A DNA stretch of 39,866 nucleotides from Clostridium sp. MCC353 (GTDB lineage Bacteria; Bacillota; Clostridia; Lachnospirales; Lachnospiraceae). The stretch is from assembly GCF_018785315.1 (NCBI RefSeq), contig NZ_WQPN01000108.1:1591-41456 (forward strand), in the 5' to 3' direction. Shown in pieces: positions 30,844 through 39,814 of this stretch. Below the pieces are notes generated by a model. The model was not told where the DNA came from. It ran no database searches and saw only the letters and a program-made list of their open reading frames with translations. The stretch's first letter is position 1; every line of letters begins with the position of its first letter. The position numbers and the translations under genes are program-made.

Positions 30844-32946
30844 ATGAACGTATATGGAACGCAACAAATCCGTAACGTTGTATTACTCGGACACGGTGGC
30901 GCCGGTAAAACAACAGTTGCAGAGGCTATGGCATTACTTACCGGTGTTACTAAGAGAATGGGGTCCGTTACGGACGGTAACACGATCAGTGATTATGACA
31001 AGGAAGAGATTAAGAGACAGTTTTCCATTTCCACAACGTTGATTCCACTGGAGTATGAAGGCGAAGATGGTCCGATTAAGATTAATTTACTGGACACTCC
31101 CGGATATTTTGATTTTGTAGGTGAAGTAGAGGAGGCGATCAGCGTTGCTGATGCCGCTATTATCGTTGTAAACTGTAAAGCAGGTATTGAAGTAGGCACA
31201 CAGAAAGCTTGGGAGATGTGTGAGAAGTTTAAACTTCCGAGAATTATTTTCGTAACCAACATGGATGATGACCATGCCAGCTACCGTGAACTGGTTCTGA
31301 AGCTGGAGAAAGAATTCGGAAGAAAGATTGCTCCGTTCCAACTGCCAATCCGTGAGAACGAGAAGTTCGTAGGCTTTGTCAATGTGGTGAAGATGGCAGG
31401 CCGCCGTTATACCAATTTAAGTGATTATGAAGAATGTGAGATTCCCGAATATTCCAAGAAGAATTTAGGCATTGCAAGAGAAGCTTTGATGGAAGCGGTT
31501 GCCGAAACCAGCGAGGAATACATGGAGCGTTATTTCTCCGGAGAAGAATTTACTCAGGAAGAGATCTCCACAGCGCTTAGGGAACATGTTATAGACGGAA
31601 CAATTGTACCCGTTATGATGGGTTCCGGTATCAACTGCCAGGGCTTCCGCGTTCTGCTGCAGGCGATTGACAAGTATTTCCCGTCACCGGACAAATACGA
31701 ATGTATCGGTGTGGACGTATCCACCGGAGAACGTTTCACAGCCAAGTATAATGACAATGTATCCTTATCAGCCAGAGTATTTAAGACCATCGTGGATCCG
31801 TTCATCGGTAAATATTCCCTGATGAAGGTATGTACAGGTACTTTAAAACCGGATTCCACCATTTATAATGTCAACAAGGATACGGAAGAAAAAGTTGCCA
31901 AACTGTACATATTGAGAGGCAAAGAGGCCATTGAAGTACCGGAACTGAGAGCTGGGGATATCGGCGCTGTTGCGAAACTTACTATAACCCAGACAGGCGA
32001 TACGATTGCGCTGCGCACAGCTCCTATCGTATATCATAAACCGGAGATTTCCACACCTTATACCTACATGAGATATAAGACGGTGACCAAAGGTGATGAA
32101 GATAAAGTTTCCAGCGCCCTTTCCAAACTGATGGAAGAGGATCTCACTTTAAAGGCAGTGAACGATACGGAAAACCGCCAGTCGCTTCTGTACGGCATCG
32201 GCGACCAGCAGTTGGATGTGGTAGTCAGCAAACTGAAAATGCGCTATAAAGTGGATGTTGAACTCAGTAAACCGAAATTTGCTTTCCGTGAAACCATCCG
32301 TAAAAAAGTGGAAGTTCAGGGCAAATATAAAAAGCAGTCCGGCGGACATGGACAGTACGGTGATGTTAAGATGGAATTTGAACCATCCGGCGATCTGGAG
32401 AAACCTTATGTATTTGAAGAGAGGGTATTCGGCGGCGCAGTTCCGAGAAACTACTTCCCGGCAGTGGAAAAAGGCGTTCAGGAATGCGTATTAAAAGGAC
32501 CTTTGGCTGCCTACCCGGTAGTGGGCATTAAGGCGACACTGGTAGACGGTTCCTATCATCCGGTAGATTCCTCTGAGATGGCGTTTAAGATGGCTGCAAC
32601 CATGGCGTTTAAGAAGGGCTTTATGGATGCCAATCCGGTTCTGTTAGAGCCGATTGTATCTCTGAAAGTAACCGTTCCGGATAAGTTTACCGGTGATGTT
32701 ATGGGCGATTTAAACCGCAGAAGAGGCCGTGTGCTGGGTATGAATTCCAATCATAACGGAAAACAGATTATCGAGGCGGATATCCCGATGTCTGAACTGT
32801 TCGGTTATAATACGGATCTCCGTTCCATGACCGGCGGTATGGGCGTATTTGAATATGAATTTTCACGTTATGAGCAGGCTCCTGGAGATGTACAGAAGAA
32901 AGAAGTGGAAGCCAGAGCTTCTAAAGTGGACAGAACAGAAGGTTAA
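30844..32946 (+). CDS. Elongation factor G-like GTPase (EF-G2 type)
   Basis: A 700-aa protein with the five-domain EF-G layout. The P-loop GHGGAGKTT (residues 16-24) is intact. The G3 motif reads DTPGYFDF, with Tyr88 where canonical EF-G has the catalytic His. The G4 motif reads TNMDDD, without the canonical Lys (residues 139-142). These are marks of EF-G-like paralogues rather than of the main translocase. AGGAGG lies seven bases before the chosen ATG; an upstream ATG two codons earlier is too close to it. It is monocistronic, with its own promoter and terminator, not in a str operon. Roles for such paralogues include slow or GTP-independent translocation and ribosome rescue; which applies here is unknown. 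Confidence 0.88.
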   Translation: MNVYGTQQIRNVVLLGHGGAGKTTVAEAMALLTGVTKRMGSVTDGNTISDYDKEEIKRQFSISTTLIPLEYEGEDGPIKINLLDTPGYFDFVGEVEEAISVADAAIIVVNCKAGIEVGTQKAWEMCEKFKLPRIIFVTNMDDDHASYRELVLKLEKEFGRKIAPFQLPIRENEKFVGFVNVVKMAGRRYTNLSDYEECEIPEYSKKNLGIAREALMEAVAETSEEYMERYFSGEEFTQEEISTALREHVIDGTIVPVMMGSGINCQGFRVLLQAIDKYFPSPDKYECIGVDVSTGERFTAKYNDNVSLSARVFKTIVDPFIGKYSLMKVCTGTLKPDSTIYNVNKDTEEKVAKLYILRGKEAIEVPELRAGDIGAVAKLTITQTGDTIALRTAPIVYHKPEISTPYTYMRYKTVTKGDEDKVSSALSKLMEEDLTLKAVNDTENRQSLLYGIGDQQLDVVVSKLKMRYKVDVELSKPKFAFRETIRKKVEVQGKYKKQSGGHGQYGDVKMEFEPSGDLEKPYVFEERVFGGAVPRNYFPAVEKGVQECVLKGPLAAYPVVGIKATLVDGSYHPVDSSEMAFKMAATMAFKKGFMDANPVLLEPIVSLKVTVPDKFTGDVMGDLNRRRGRVLGMNSNHNGKQIIEADIPMSELFGYNTDLRSMTGGMGVFEYEFSRYEQAPGDVQKKEVEARASKVDRTEG

Positions 32947-32982
32947 TTTTAGGATTAGTGGACATAGAATTGGATTAGGGCT

Positions 32983-33020
32983 GCCTTTCAACCGTGAGTA
33001 TTCCGGTTGAAAGGCGGTTT
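32983..33020 (+). terminator. Terminator after the EF-G-like gene
   Basis: GCCTTTCAACC (32983-32993) and GGTTGAAAGGC (33005-33015) pair perfectly over an 11-base loop, followed by GGTTTTGATTT. The T run is short, so efficiency may be moderate. Confidence 0.75.
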
Positions 33021-33089
33021 TGATTTCATGGGAAATTCTTTCTTTCTCCCGGGCTGTCAGAACTGGAGAATATTGTAAGAAAGAACTGT

Positions 33090-33118
33090 TTGACATTTTT
33101 TTGTTCAGCCGATAAAGT
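33090..33118 (+). promoter_or_regulatory. Promoter of the CPBP protease gene
   Basis: TTGACA (33090-33095), 17-base spacer, TAAAGT (33113-33118). A start near 33125 excludes the ATG at 33121 as the translation start. Confidence 0.7.
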
Positions 33119-33153
33119 ATATGGTATTACAAAAGGATGGAGGTTTTACAGCG

Positions 33154-34104
33154 ATGAGTGACAGAAAGAGATTTTCCAGAATTGGCCTCATTTATTTTGT
33201 GTATTTTGGAGTCACTATTTTACTGCAGCTTTTAATCAGGATGATAATCAAAGCCACCGGTTTTTCACTGCCGGAGAATTTAAAGTGGATGTCCTTATTT
33301 CTTTCCACGGCGCCTATGTATCTGATCGCAATGCCTCTTACTGCGTGGCTGTTCGGGAAGATGCCGGCGCAAAACTATCCGGGGCAGAAGCTGGGAGCCG
33401 GCCGGTTCTGGGTTATATTCATCATTGGAATGTCGGCGATGCAGATAGGCAACCTGATGGGACAGGGGGTCATGTACGCAGTCAAGATGATGACCGGGAA
33501 AAAAATGAATTTTGAGCTTCAGGAGATCATAATGAATACGGATATCTGGGTTGTATTTATCATTGTGGTGCTCGTAGGGCCGGTGATCGAGGAATACCTG
33601 TTCCGCAGGCTATTGGTAGACCGGATCAGGATGTATGGGGAGGGCACTGCGGTGCTGGTTTCCGGCTTCCTGTTCGGCGTTTCCCACGGTAACTTCTACC
33701 AGTTTTTTTATGCGTTTGCTCTGGGAGCCATATTGGCCTATGTATACTGCAAAACGTCCCGTTTAAGATATTCTGTGATCATGCACATGATGATCAATTC
33801 CAGCAGCGTGATCCTGCTTCTTCTGATGAAATTCCCTGGTATCAATGAGATCCTCAATTCGGAAATCATCACGGACCGCCAGCTTCTTCATGCCCTTCCG
33901 GGAATGATCCTGATTTTATTGTATGAGCTGACCGCAATCGGGATGACGGTGGGGGGAATTGTGCTTTTTATCTGCTTTTTCAGGAAGATTTCATTTGAAA
34001 AAGGGGAAAGGGCCCTTTATGGTTTCCAAAAGTTTAAGACAATATTCTGTAATGTGGGTATGGTTTTATTTTTAGCGGTCTGCATAGCGAGCGCATTTGT
34101 ATAG
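33154..34104 (+). CDS. CPBP-family intramembrane glutamic endopeptidase
   Basis: A 316-aa polytopic membrane protein (about eight hydrophobic segments) with the CPBP/Abi motifs: EEYLFRR near residue 147-153, FGVSHGNFYQF near residue 177, and HMMINSS near residue 210. The family contains membrane proteases that process prenylated or bacteriocin peptides, or confer bacteriocin self-immunity; the role here is open. The ATG at 33154 is used because GGAGG is upstream at suitable spacing and the likely transcription start lies after the earlier ATG. It is monocistronic between two terminators. Confidence 0.88.
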   Translation: MSDRKRFSRIGLIYFVYFGVTILLQLLIRMIIKATGFSLPENLKWMSLFLSTAPMYLIAMPLTAWLFGKMPAQNYPGQKLGAGRFWVIFIIGMSAMQIGNLMGQGVMYAVKMMTGKKMNFELQEIIMNTDIWVVFIIVVLVGPVIEEYLFRRLLVDRIRMYGEGTAVLVSGFLFGVSHGNFYQFFYAFALGAILAYVYCKTSRLRYSVIMHMMINSSSVILLLLMKFPGINEILNSEIITDRQLLHALPGMILILLYELTAIGMTVGGIVLFICFFRKISFEKGERALYGFQKFKTIFCNVGMVLFLAVCIASAFV

Positions 34105-34167
34105 AAGGTAGGCAGGGCCGGTTTGGTTCGGAATCAAAGGGCGGGATGAAACGGGCCCGGATTCTGG

Positions 34168-34207
34168 CCGGGTAACGGTTCAGACAGGTCTGAGCTGTTA
34201 CCCGGGT
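34168..34207. terminator. Bidirectional terminator between CPBP gene and Crp-like gene
   Basis: CCGGGTAAC (34168-34176) pairs with GTTACCCGG (34197-34205), with inner TCAGAC/GTCTGA pairing, then GTTTCCTTT on the plus strand. It lies between convergent genes. Confidence 0.7.
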
Positions 34208-34212
34208 TTCCT

Positions 34213-34860
34213 TTAGGAACAGATGGAAATGTGTCTGCGGTTGACCTTGATCATGCCGTCGTCTTTCATTTTTTTCAGCTCCCGTGTCATGGCGCTGCGG
34301 TCAACGGACAGATAATCCGCCAAATCGGACATGGTAAATGGGAGATTGAAGGAATGGGAGTTCTGCTTTGAAGACTGCTGAAGGAAATAGCAGAGCAGTT
34401 TTTCCCGGATGGTCCGCTTGGAAAGCAGTTCCACGCGTTCGCTGAGCTGCAGGTTTTTCTGGGAAATGATCATGAGCATGTTCTGGATTAACTGGTGATG
34501 GCACCGGCATGCTTTGGCGCAGGGGCTGATGATATGGGAGTAATCGATGAACATAACTGTACAGTCCATTTCACAGATGACGCTGACATTTTCATAAACG
34601 GAATTAAGGGCGGCCAGGGTTGCGCCAAAGATATCCTGTTCGTTCAGGCGTTCCAGGATTGTTCTGGAACCATTTAACTCATAACGGACGATGACGGCGG
34701 CGCCGCTTAAAATGATGCCCACAGCCTGGGATGTTTTTTCAAAGGTATAGATGGTTTCCCCTTCCTTAAATGCCCGCTCTCTGGCTGAAAGGCACAGCTT
34801 CATGGAACGGTATTCTTCAGGGGAGATATTGAAAAACAGGTTTGTCTGTAAATTTTCCAT
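34213..34860 (-). CDS. Crp/Fnr-family transcriptional regulator
   Basis: A 215-aa regulator with an N-terminal cyclic-nucleotide-binding-like beta barrel (EGETIYTFEKTSQAVGII) and a C-terminal Crp-type winged helix (TMSDLADYLSVDRSAMTRELK). There is no N-terminal cysteine cluster of the Fnr type; a few cysteines occur near residue 105-130 (CEMDCTVMF, CAKACRC). The ATG at 34860 is chosen because AGGAG lies before it; the longer reading extends through the promoter. It is divergent from the flavodiiron gene with 181 bases between, which suggests that it controls it in response to O2, NO or redox, though no binding site is evident. Confidence 0.9.
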   Translation of the reverse strand: MENLQTNLFFNISPEEYRSMKLCLSARERAFKEGETIYTFEKTSQAVGIILSGAAVIVRYELNGSRTILERLNEQDIFGATLAALNSVYENVSVICEMDCTVMFIDYSHIISPCAKACRCHHQLIQNMLMIISQKNLQLSERVELLSKRTIREKLLCYFLQQSSKQNSHSFNLPFTMSDLADYLSVDRSAMTRELKKMKDDGMIKVNRRHISICS

Positions 34861-34894
34861 ATTCTGGCTCCTATCATACAACAATTTTGTTAAA

Positions 34895-34923
34895 ATTTTA
34901 GCACAAAAATGGTGCATTTGCAA
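34895..34923 (-). promoter_or_regulatory. Promoter of the Crp-like gene
   Basis: On the minus strand TTGCAA (34918-34923), 17-base spacer, TAAAAT (34895-34900). Confidence 0.65.
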
Positions 34924-35041
34924 CAGACTAGAAAAGGTAAAATTGGTATTATTATAACATAAAAAAGGCATAATATAAAAAGATTGAAATAACGAATGAT
35001 AATGAACTGCTTATAAAGCGTAACAGAATGGAGGAACAAGG

Positions 35042-36205
35042 ATGAAAGCGAGAGAAATTGCAGAGGGAATTTACTGGGTTGGCGCCATTGACTGGTCGGT
35101 GAGAAGTTTTCACGGCTATACGACAAACAGAGGCGCCACCTATAATGCATATTTGATTATTGATGAGAAAGTTACATTGATTGATACGGTGAAGGGGCCA
35201 TTTGCCAAAGAACTTTTGGAACGTGTTTCCAGCGTCATTGATCCGGCAAGGATCGATTATATCGTAGCCAATCACGTGGAGATGGATCATTCGGGAGCGA
35301 TTCCTGCCATGATGGAGGCGTGCCCCCATGCGCAGATCATCACCTGCGCGCCCAGCGGAATAAAAGGGCTGACTGCGCACTACGGGGATTATCCGTATAT
35401 CGCGGTGAAAGGCGGAGACAGTATCAGCCTTGGCAGGAGAACGTTGTCATTTGTCATGACGCCTATGCTGCATTGGCCGGATAACATGGTGACTTATTGT
35501 CCTGAGGAACAGATCCTGTTTTCCAATGACGCTTTTGGACAGCATTATGCGTCGTCGGAGCGTTTTGACGAAGAAAGCGACCTCAGCGTGATCATGCAGG
35601 AAGCGAAGAAATACTACGGAAATATCATCATGTGTTATGGAAAACAGGCCCAGACAGCCTGGTCGATCGTACATGGCCTTCAGCTTAAAATGATCGCGCC
35701 CAGCCATGGCGTGATCTGGAAAAAGAACATCAAAGATATCCTGGACGCTTATCAGTTATGGAGCGCCAATGAGCCGGAAACGGGCGCTATGGTGGTCTTT
35801 GACAGCATGTGGCATTCCACGGAAGCCATGGCGAAAACGATTGTGGAATCCTTTATTGAACGGGGAGTTCCCGCGAAGCTGTATGATCTCAAGGAGAACC
35901 ACATTTCCGATATCATTCCGGAACTGCTCACGTCCAAATATATTGCGGTGGGTTCTCCCACGCTTAACAACCAGATGCTTCCCACAGTAGCGGCATTTCT
36001 CTGCTATGTGAAGGGCTTGTCGCCTAAGAACAGAAAAGCATTTGCCTTTGGTTCCTACGGATGGGGCGGGCAGAGCATCAAACAGGTGGAAGAAGAGTTA
36101 AAGGCGTGCGGATTTGAGATCTGTATGGAGGCCTACCGCGCCCAGTATATTCCGAACAAAGAGCAGCTGGATCAATTGTCCGATCTGGTAAAACAGATTG
36201 ATTAA
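35042..36205 (+). CDS. fprA: FprA-family flavodiiron protein
   Basis: A 387-aa A-type flavoprotein that reduces O2 to water or NO to N2O in anaerobes. The N-terminal MBL-like domain carries the di-iron ligands in NHVEMDHSG (His78, Glu80, Asp82, His83) and later ligands in PMLHWPDN and APSHGVIW. The C-terminal flavodoxin domain (from about residue 250) begins MVVFDSMWHSTEAMAK and has SPTLNNQML and FGSYGWGG loops for FMN. Length is typical. GGAGG precedes the ATG. The neighbouring divergent Crp-type regulator is the likely controller. Its 3' end overlaps the convergent YwaF-like gene by 4 bases. Confidence 0.94.
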   Translation: MKAREIAEGIYWVGAIDWSVRSFHGYTTNRGATYNAYLIIDEKVTLIDTVKGPFAKELLERVSSVIDPARIDYIVANHVEMDHSGAIPAMMEACPHAQIITCAPSGIKGLTAHYGDYPYIAVKGGDSISLGRRTLSFVMTPMLHWPDNMVTYCPEEQILFSNDAFGQHYASSERFDEESDLSVIMQEAKKYYGNIIMCYGKQAQTAWSIVHGLQLKMIAPSHGVIWKKNIKDILDAYQLWSANEPETGAMVVFDSMWHSTEAMAKTIVESFIERGVPAKLYDLKENHISDIIPELLTSKYIAVGSPTLNNQMLPTVAAFLCYVKGLSPKNRKAFAFGSYGWGGQSIKQVEEELKACGFEICMEAYRAQYIPNKEQLDQLSDLVKQID

Positions 36206-36957
36206 TTCTTAATCAAACGGCTGAATGCCAGATGAACCAGATATCCTCCCAGGCATATGGCGGACAGATATGTAAGGTTTCCGGCCATGATGCCAAATCG
36301 GTCTGCTATCTCGTGAAAAACAAGCTGTGAAGACGGATAATATGGGGAGATGTAGAACATGTCTGCTTCTCCCTTTACCGGCGTGCAGACATTGATAACC
36401 GAGGCCGCCAGGCAGCAGACGCCGAACAGGGGGATTGTTTTTAAATATCCTCTTGTGCTGTTACTGGCCCGCCCGGAAAAACCGATGAACAGCCCCAGGA
36501 ATACCAGCACAGCGTGCCATAAAAAACCATGCAGGGTGAGGGCCCAGTAAGGGTGGAGAAAGCCTTCCGGATAAGCCAGGGCCATGGCTCCGCCCAGCAG
36601 GTTAAAATCCTGCATAAAGGTGAGGATAATTTTTCGCAGTTTATCTGAACGGACGAAGGGCAGCAGCAGGCAGAAATACATGGGAATGCTGCAGAGCTGG
36701 AAAGGAAAATACCACCAGTCGTACCTTCCGTCATTTACCACATAGTATAAAAAGCATTGTTTATAGAGCTCACTGGCGCCCAGGACGATCCCGCATCCGG
36801 CCAGTATCCGGTAAAAAACGGACTCTGAACAATGCTTTAATCTTTTAGCGGCAAAGAATGCCAGTAAAATGCCGGTACAAGCAGCGGCCAGATGAAAGGG
36901 CGAAAACAGCGCTGGCGTATTCATGGGCCATGCAGTTTTTTCTAATAATTGTTTCAT
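36202..36957 (-). CDS. YwaF-like (TIGR02206) polytopic membrane protein
   Basis: A 251-aa membrane protein with about seven hydrophobic segments. The YwaF-family-like stretch WWYFPFQLCSIPMYFCLLLP lies near residues 80-99. The family is widespread in Firmicutes and has no assigned activity. AGGAGGAGG precedes the ATG. It is divergent from the leuS T-box promoter and convergent with the flavodiiron gene, which it overlaps by 4 bases. No functional link to either neighbour is implied. Confidence 0.8.
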   Translation of the reverse strand: MKQLLEKTAWPMNTPALFSPFHLAAACTGILLAFFAAKRLKHCSESVFYRILAGCGIVLGASELYKQCFLYYVVNDGRYDWWYFPFQLCSIPMYFCLLLPFVRSDKLRKIILTFMQDFNLLGGAMALAYPEGFLHPYWALTLHGFLWHAVLVFLGLFIGFSGRASNSTRGYLKTIPLFGVCCLAASVINVCTPVKGEADMFYISPYYPSSQLVFHEIADRFGIMAGNLTYLSAICLGGYLVHLAFSRLIKN

Positions 36958-36974
36958 ATATGCCTCCTCCTTTC

Positions 36975-37002
36975 ATTATAACCAAATGGATGGAAATGAC
37001 AA
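36975..37002 (-). promoter_or_regulatory. Promoter of the YwaF-like gene
   Basis: On the minus strand TTGTCA (36997-37002), 16-base spacer, TATAAT (36975-36980); the leader would be very short. Confidence 0.6.
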
Positions 37003-37010
37003 TAAAATTA

Positions 37011-37039
37011 TTGACACAAATTTTTAAGTGTGATACATT
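37011..37039 (+). promoter_or_regulatory. Promoter of the leuS T-box leader
   Basis: TTGACA (37011-37016), 17-base spacer, TACATT (37034-37039). Confidence 0.8.
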
Positions 37040-37064
37040 ATCATATAGCATAAATACAGTGATG

Positions 37065-37325
37065 AGGAATAGTAAGCTGCCAAAGATATTCAGAGAGCCG
37101 CCGGTTGGTGCGAGACGGTTATGGATGACGGCTGAACTCGCCTTTGAGTAGCTTGCTGAAGAAGGCGTTTGCCTTTGTGTAGGTAAAGACGGGAGCCGGC
37201 CGTTACAGCGGAGGGATATGGAAGTATCCGTTAAGTGTATGCTTTTCATGAGCATAAAGCAGAGTGGTACCGCGCAAGTTTGTCCTGCGTCTCTTGCAAT
37301 GGAGATGACAGGGCTTTTTTATTTA
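37065..37325 (+). promoter_or_regulatory. T-box riboswitch leader, leucine specifier (upstream of leuS)
   Basis: Stem I begins near AGTAAGCTGCC, with the AGAGAG stretch at about 37092. The specifier region GCTGAACTCGCC carries CTC (37137-37139), a Leu codon in the usual place. The T-box core is AGAGTGGTACCGCG (37261-37274). A terminator follows: GTCCTGCGTCTC pairs with GGAGATGACAGGGC, then TTTTTT (about 37282-37320). Uncharged tRNA-Leu should allow read-through into leuS. The specifier agrees with the gene. Confidence 0.95.
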
Positions 37326-37340
37326 TTAAAGGAGGAAATC

Positions 37341-39752
37341 ATGGCAGCTTATAATCACAGCGCAATTGAAAAAAAATGGCGTGAGAATTGGGAAAAACAC
37401 CCGATTAATGTAAATGACGGCAAAAAGCCAAAATATTATTGTTTGGATATGTTCCCTTATCCATCAGGAAGCGGACTTCATGTGGGACATTGGAGAGGAT
37501 ATGTAATCTCCGACGTTTGGAGCCGTTATCAGATTTTGAAAGGACATTATGTGATTCATCCTATGGGATGGGATGCATTTGGCCTTCCGGCGGAGAACTA
37601 TGCGATCAAGATGGGGGTTCATCCGGCCAAATCCACAGCGGAAAATGTGGCTAATATTAAAAAACAGATCAATGAAATCGCAGCCGTTTATGACTGGGAT
37701 ATGGAAGTGAATACGACGGATCCGGAATTCTACAAATGGACCCAGTGGATTTTTGTCAAGATGTTCAAAGAAGGCCTTGCCTACGAGAAGGAATTCCCGA
37801 TCAACTGGTGCCCGTCCTGTAAAACAGGCCTTGCCAATGAAGAAGTGGTAAACGGCTGCTGCGAACGCTGCGGCGCTACGGTTACCAAGAAGAATTTAAG
37901 ACAGTGGATGTTAAAGATCACCGCTTATGCGGAGCGCCTGCTCAACGACCTGGATAAGCTGGACTGGCCGGAAAAGGTGAAAAAGATGCAGTCTGACTGG
38001 ATCGGTAAATCTTACGGCGCGGAAGTCGACTTCAAAGTGGATGGAAAAGATGAGAAGATCACTGTCTACACCACCAGGCCTGATACCTTATATGGCGCCA
38101 CATTCATGGTTTTGGCACCTGAACATGCGCTGGCAGCAGAGCTGGCAACCCCGGAGAACAAGGAAGCGGTGGACCGTTATATCTATGACGCATCCATGAA
38201 ATCCAACGTAGACCGTCTTCAGGATAAGGAAAAGACAGGCGTATTTACGGGAAGCTATGCGGTTAACCCCTTAAATGGCGCAAAAGTTCCGATCTGGCTT
38301 TCCGATTATGTACTGGCTGATTATGGTACGGGAGCGATCATGTGCGTTCCGGCCCACGATGACCGTGACTTCGAGTTCGCAACCAAATTCAATATTCCGA
38401 TCATCCAGGTAATTGCCAAAGACGGCAAAGAAATTGAAAATATGACAGAAGCTTATACGGAAGCCAGCGGTATCATGATCAATTCCGGTGAATGGAACGG
38501 CATGGAATCCGCGGTCCTGAAGAAGGAAGCCCCTGCAATGATCGAAGCTCGGGGACTTGGCAAAAAGACCGTTAACTATAAACTGCGTGACTGGGTATTC
38601 TCCAGACAGCGTTATTGGGGAGAACCGATCCCGATCATCCACTGCCCGCACTGCGGCAATGTGGCGGTGCCGGAAGACCAGCTTCCGTTAAAACTGCCTG
38701 AGGTGGAAAGCTACCAGCCTACGGGAACCGGAGAATCACCATTGGCAGCTATTGATGAATGGGTTAACACAACCTGTCCTCAGTGCGGAGCGCCGGCTAA
38801 GAGAGAGACCAATACCATGCCTCAGTGGGCAGGTTCATCCTGGTATTTCCTGCGCTATGTGGACAGCCACAACAGTGAGGAATTGGTATCCAAAGAAAAG
38901 GCTGACAAGTATCTGCCGGTAGATATGTATATCGGCGGTGTGGAACATGCGGTTCTCCACCTGCTTTACTCCAGATTCTATACAAAGTTCCTTCATGATA
39001 TCGGAGCCATTGATTTTGATGAACCATTTAAAAAGCTGTTCAACCAGGGTATGATCAACGGTAAGAACGGCATCAAGATGAGTAAATCCAAAGGAAATGT
39101 GGTATCTCCCGATGATCTGGTAAGGGATTACGGCTGCGACGCCCTCAGAATGTATGAATTATTCGTAGGGCCGCCGGAACTGGATGCGGAATGGGATGAC
39201 AGAGGAATCGAAGGCGTTGCCAGATTCCTGAACCGTTTCTGGACCCTTGTAACGGACAGCAAAGATAAGAATATCCCTGAAACAAAGGAAATGGTAAAAC
39301 TCCGTCATAAACTGGTATTTGACATTGAACAGAGATTCAACCAGTTTAATCTGAACACAGTCATTTCCGGTTTCATGGAATATAACAACAAACTCATTGA
39401 CCTGGCTAAAAAAACAGGCGGCATTGATAAAGAGACTTTAAAAACCTTCGTTATCCTCCTGGCCCCATTCGCCCCCCATATCGGTGAAGAGTTATGGCAG
39501 CAGTTAGGCGGAACCGACACCGTATTCCATGCCCAGTGGCCGGAATGCGATGAGGAAGCCATGAAAGATGATGAAATCGAAATCGCCGTTCAGGTTAACG
39601 GAAAAACCAGGGCAGTGGTTAATATTCCGGCAGACGCTTCCAAGGATGAGGCAATTGCGGCAGGAAAAGCAGCTCTTGGCGATAAACTCAGCGGGAACAT
39701 TGTAAAAGAGATTTACGTTCCTGGAAGAATTGTAAATATCGTGGCAAAATAA
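37341..39752 (+). CDS. leuS: Leucyl-tRNA synthetase
   Basis: An 803-aa class I aminoacyl-tRNA synthetase that charges tRNA-Leu. Key motifs are the HIGH-type signature in PYPSGSGLHVGH (about residues 41-52), the zinc-type CPSCKTG and CERCG pairs, the CP1 editing domain (TTRPDTLYGATF; CVPAHDDRDFEF), and the KMSKS motif (KMSKSKGN). The C-terminal tRNA-binding part ends in VQVNGKTRAVVNI and EIYVPGRIVNIVAK, complete at the stop. Length is as usual. The ATG at 37341 follows GGAGGAAATC; upstream in-frame sequence is T-box leader. Regulated by the leucine T-box. Confidence 0.98.
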   Translation: MAAYNHSAIEKKWRENWEKHPINVNDGKKPKYYCLDMFPYPSGSGLHVGHWRGYVISDVWSRYQILKGHYVIHPMGWDAFGLPAENYAIKMGVHPAKSTAENVANIKKQINEIAAVYDWDMEVNTTDPEFYKWTQWIFVKMFKEGLAYEKEFPINWCPSCKTGLANEEVVNGCCERCGATVTKKNLRQWMLKITAYAERLLNDLDKLDWPEKVKKMQSDWIGKSYGAEVDFKVDGKDEKITVYTTRPDTLYGATFMVLAPEHALAAELATPENKEAVDRYIYDASMKSNVDRLQDKEKTGVFTGSYAVNPLNGAKVPIWLSDYVLADYGTGAIMCVPAHDDRDFEFATKFNIPIIQVIAKDGKEIENMTEAYTEASGIMINSGEWNGMESAVLKKEAPAMIEARGLGKKTVNYKLRDWVFSRQRYWGEPIPIIHCPHCGNVAVPEDQLPLKLPEVESYQPTGTGESPLAAIDEWVNTTCPQCGAPAKRETNTMPQWAGSSWYFLRYVDSHNSEELVSKEKADKYLPVDMYIGGVEHAVLHLLYSRFYTKFLHDIGAIDFDEPFKKLFNQGMINGKNGIKMSKSKGNVVSPDDLVRDYGCDALRMYELFVGPPELDAEWDDRGIEGVARFLNRFWTLVTDSKDKNIPETKEMVKLRHKLVFDIEQRFNQFNLNTVISGFMEYNNKLIDLAKKTGGIDKETLKTFVILLAPFAPHIGEELWQQLGGTDTVFHAQWPECDEEAMKDDEIEIAVQVNGKTRAVVNIPADASKDEAIAAGKAALGDKLSGNIVKEIYVPGRIVNIVAK

Positions 39753-39814
39753 TCTTTATTTAACAAATTGCAGGAGTGACGCCATAAAGACGGGGGAATC
39801 TGGAGCAGGCGGCC

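Noticed and set aside
34861-35041. Crp/Fnr-type binding site (TTGT/ACAA-like) between the divergent genes
   Set aside because: AACA-ATTT-TGTT occurs, but half-sites and spacing do not fit a Crp or Fnr consensus well, and the region is too AT-rich to trust a short match.
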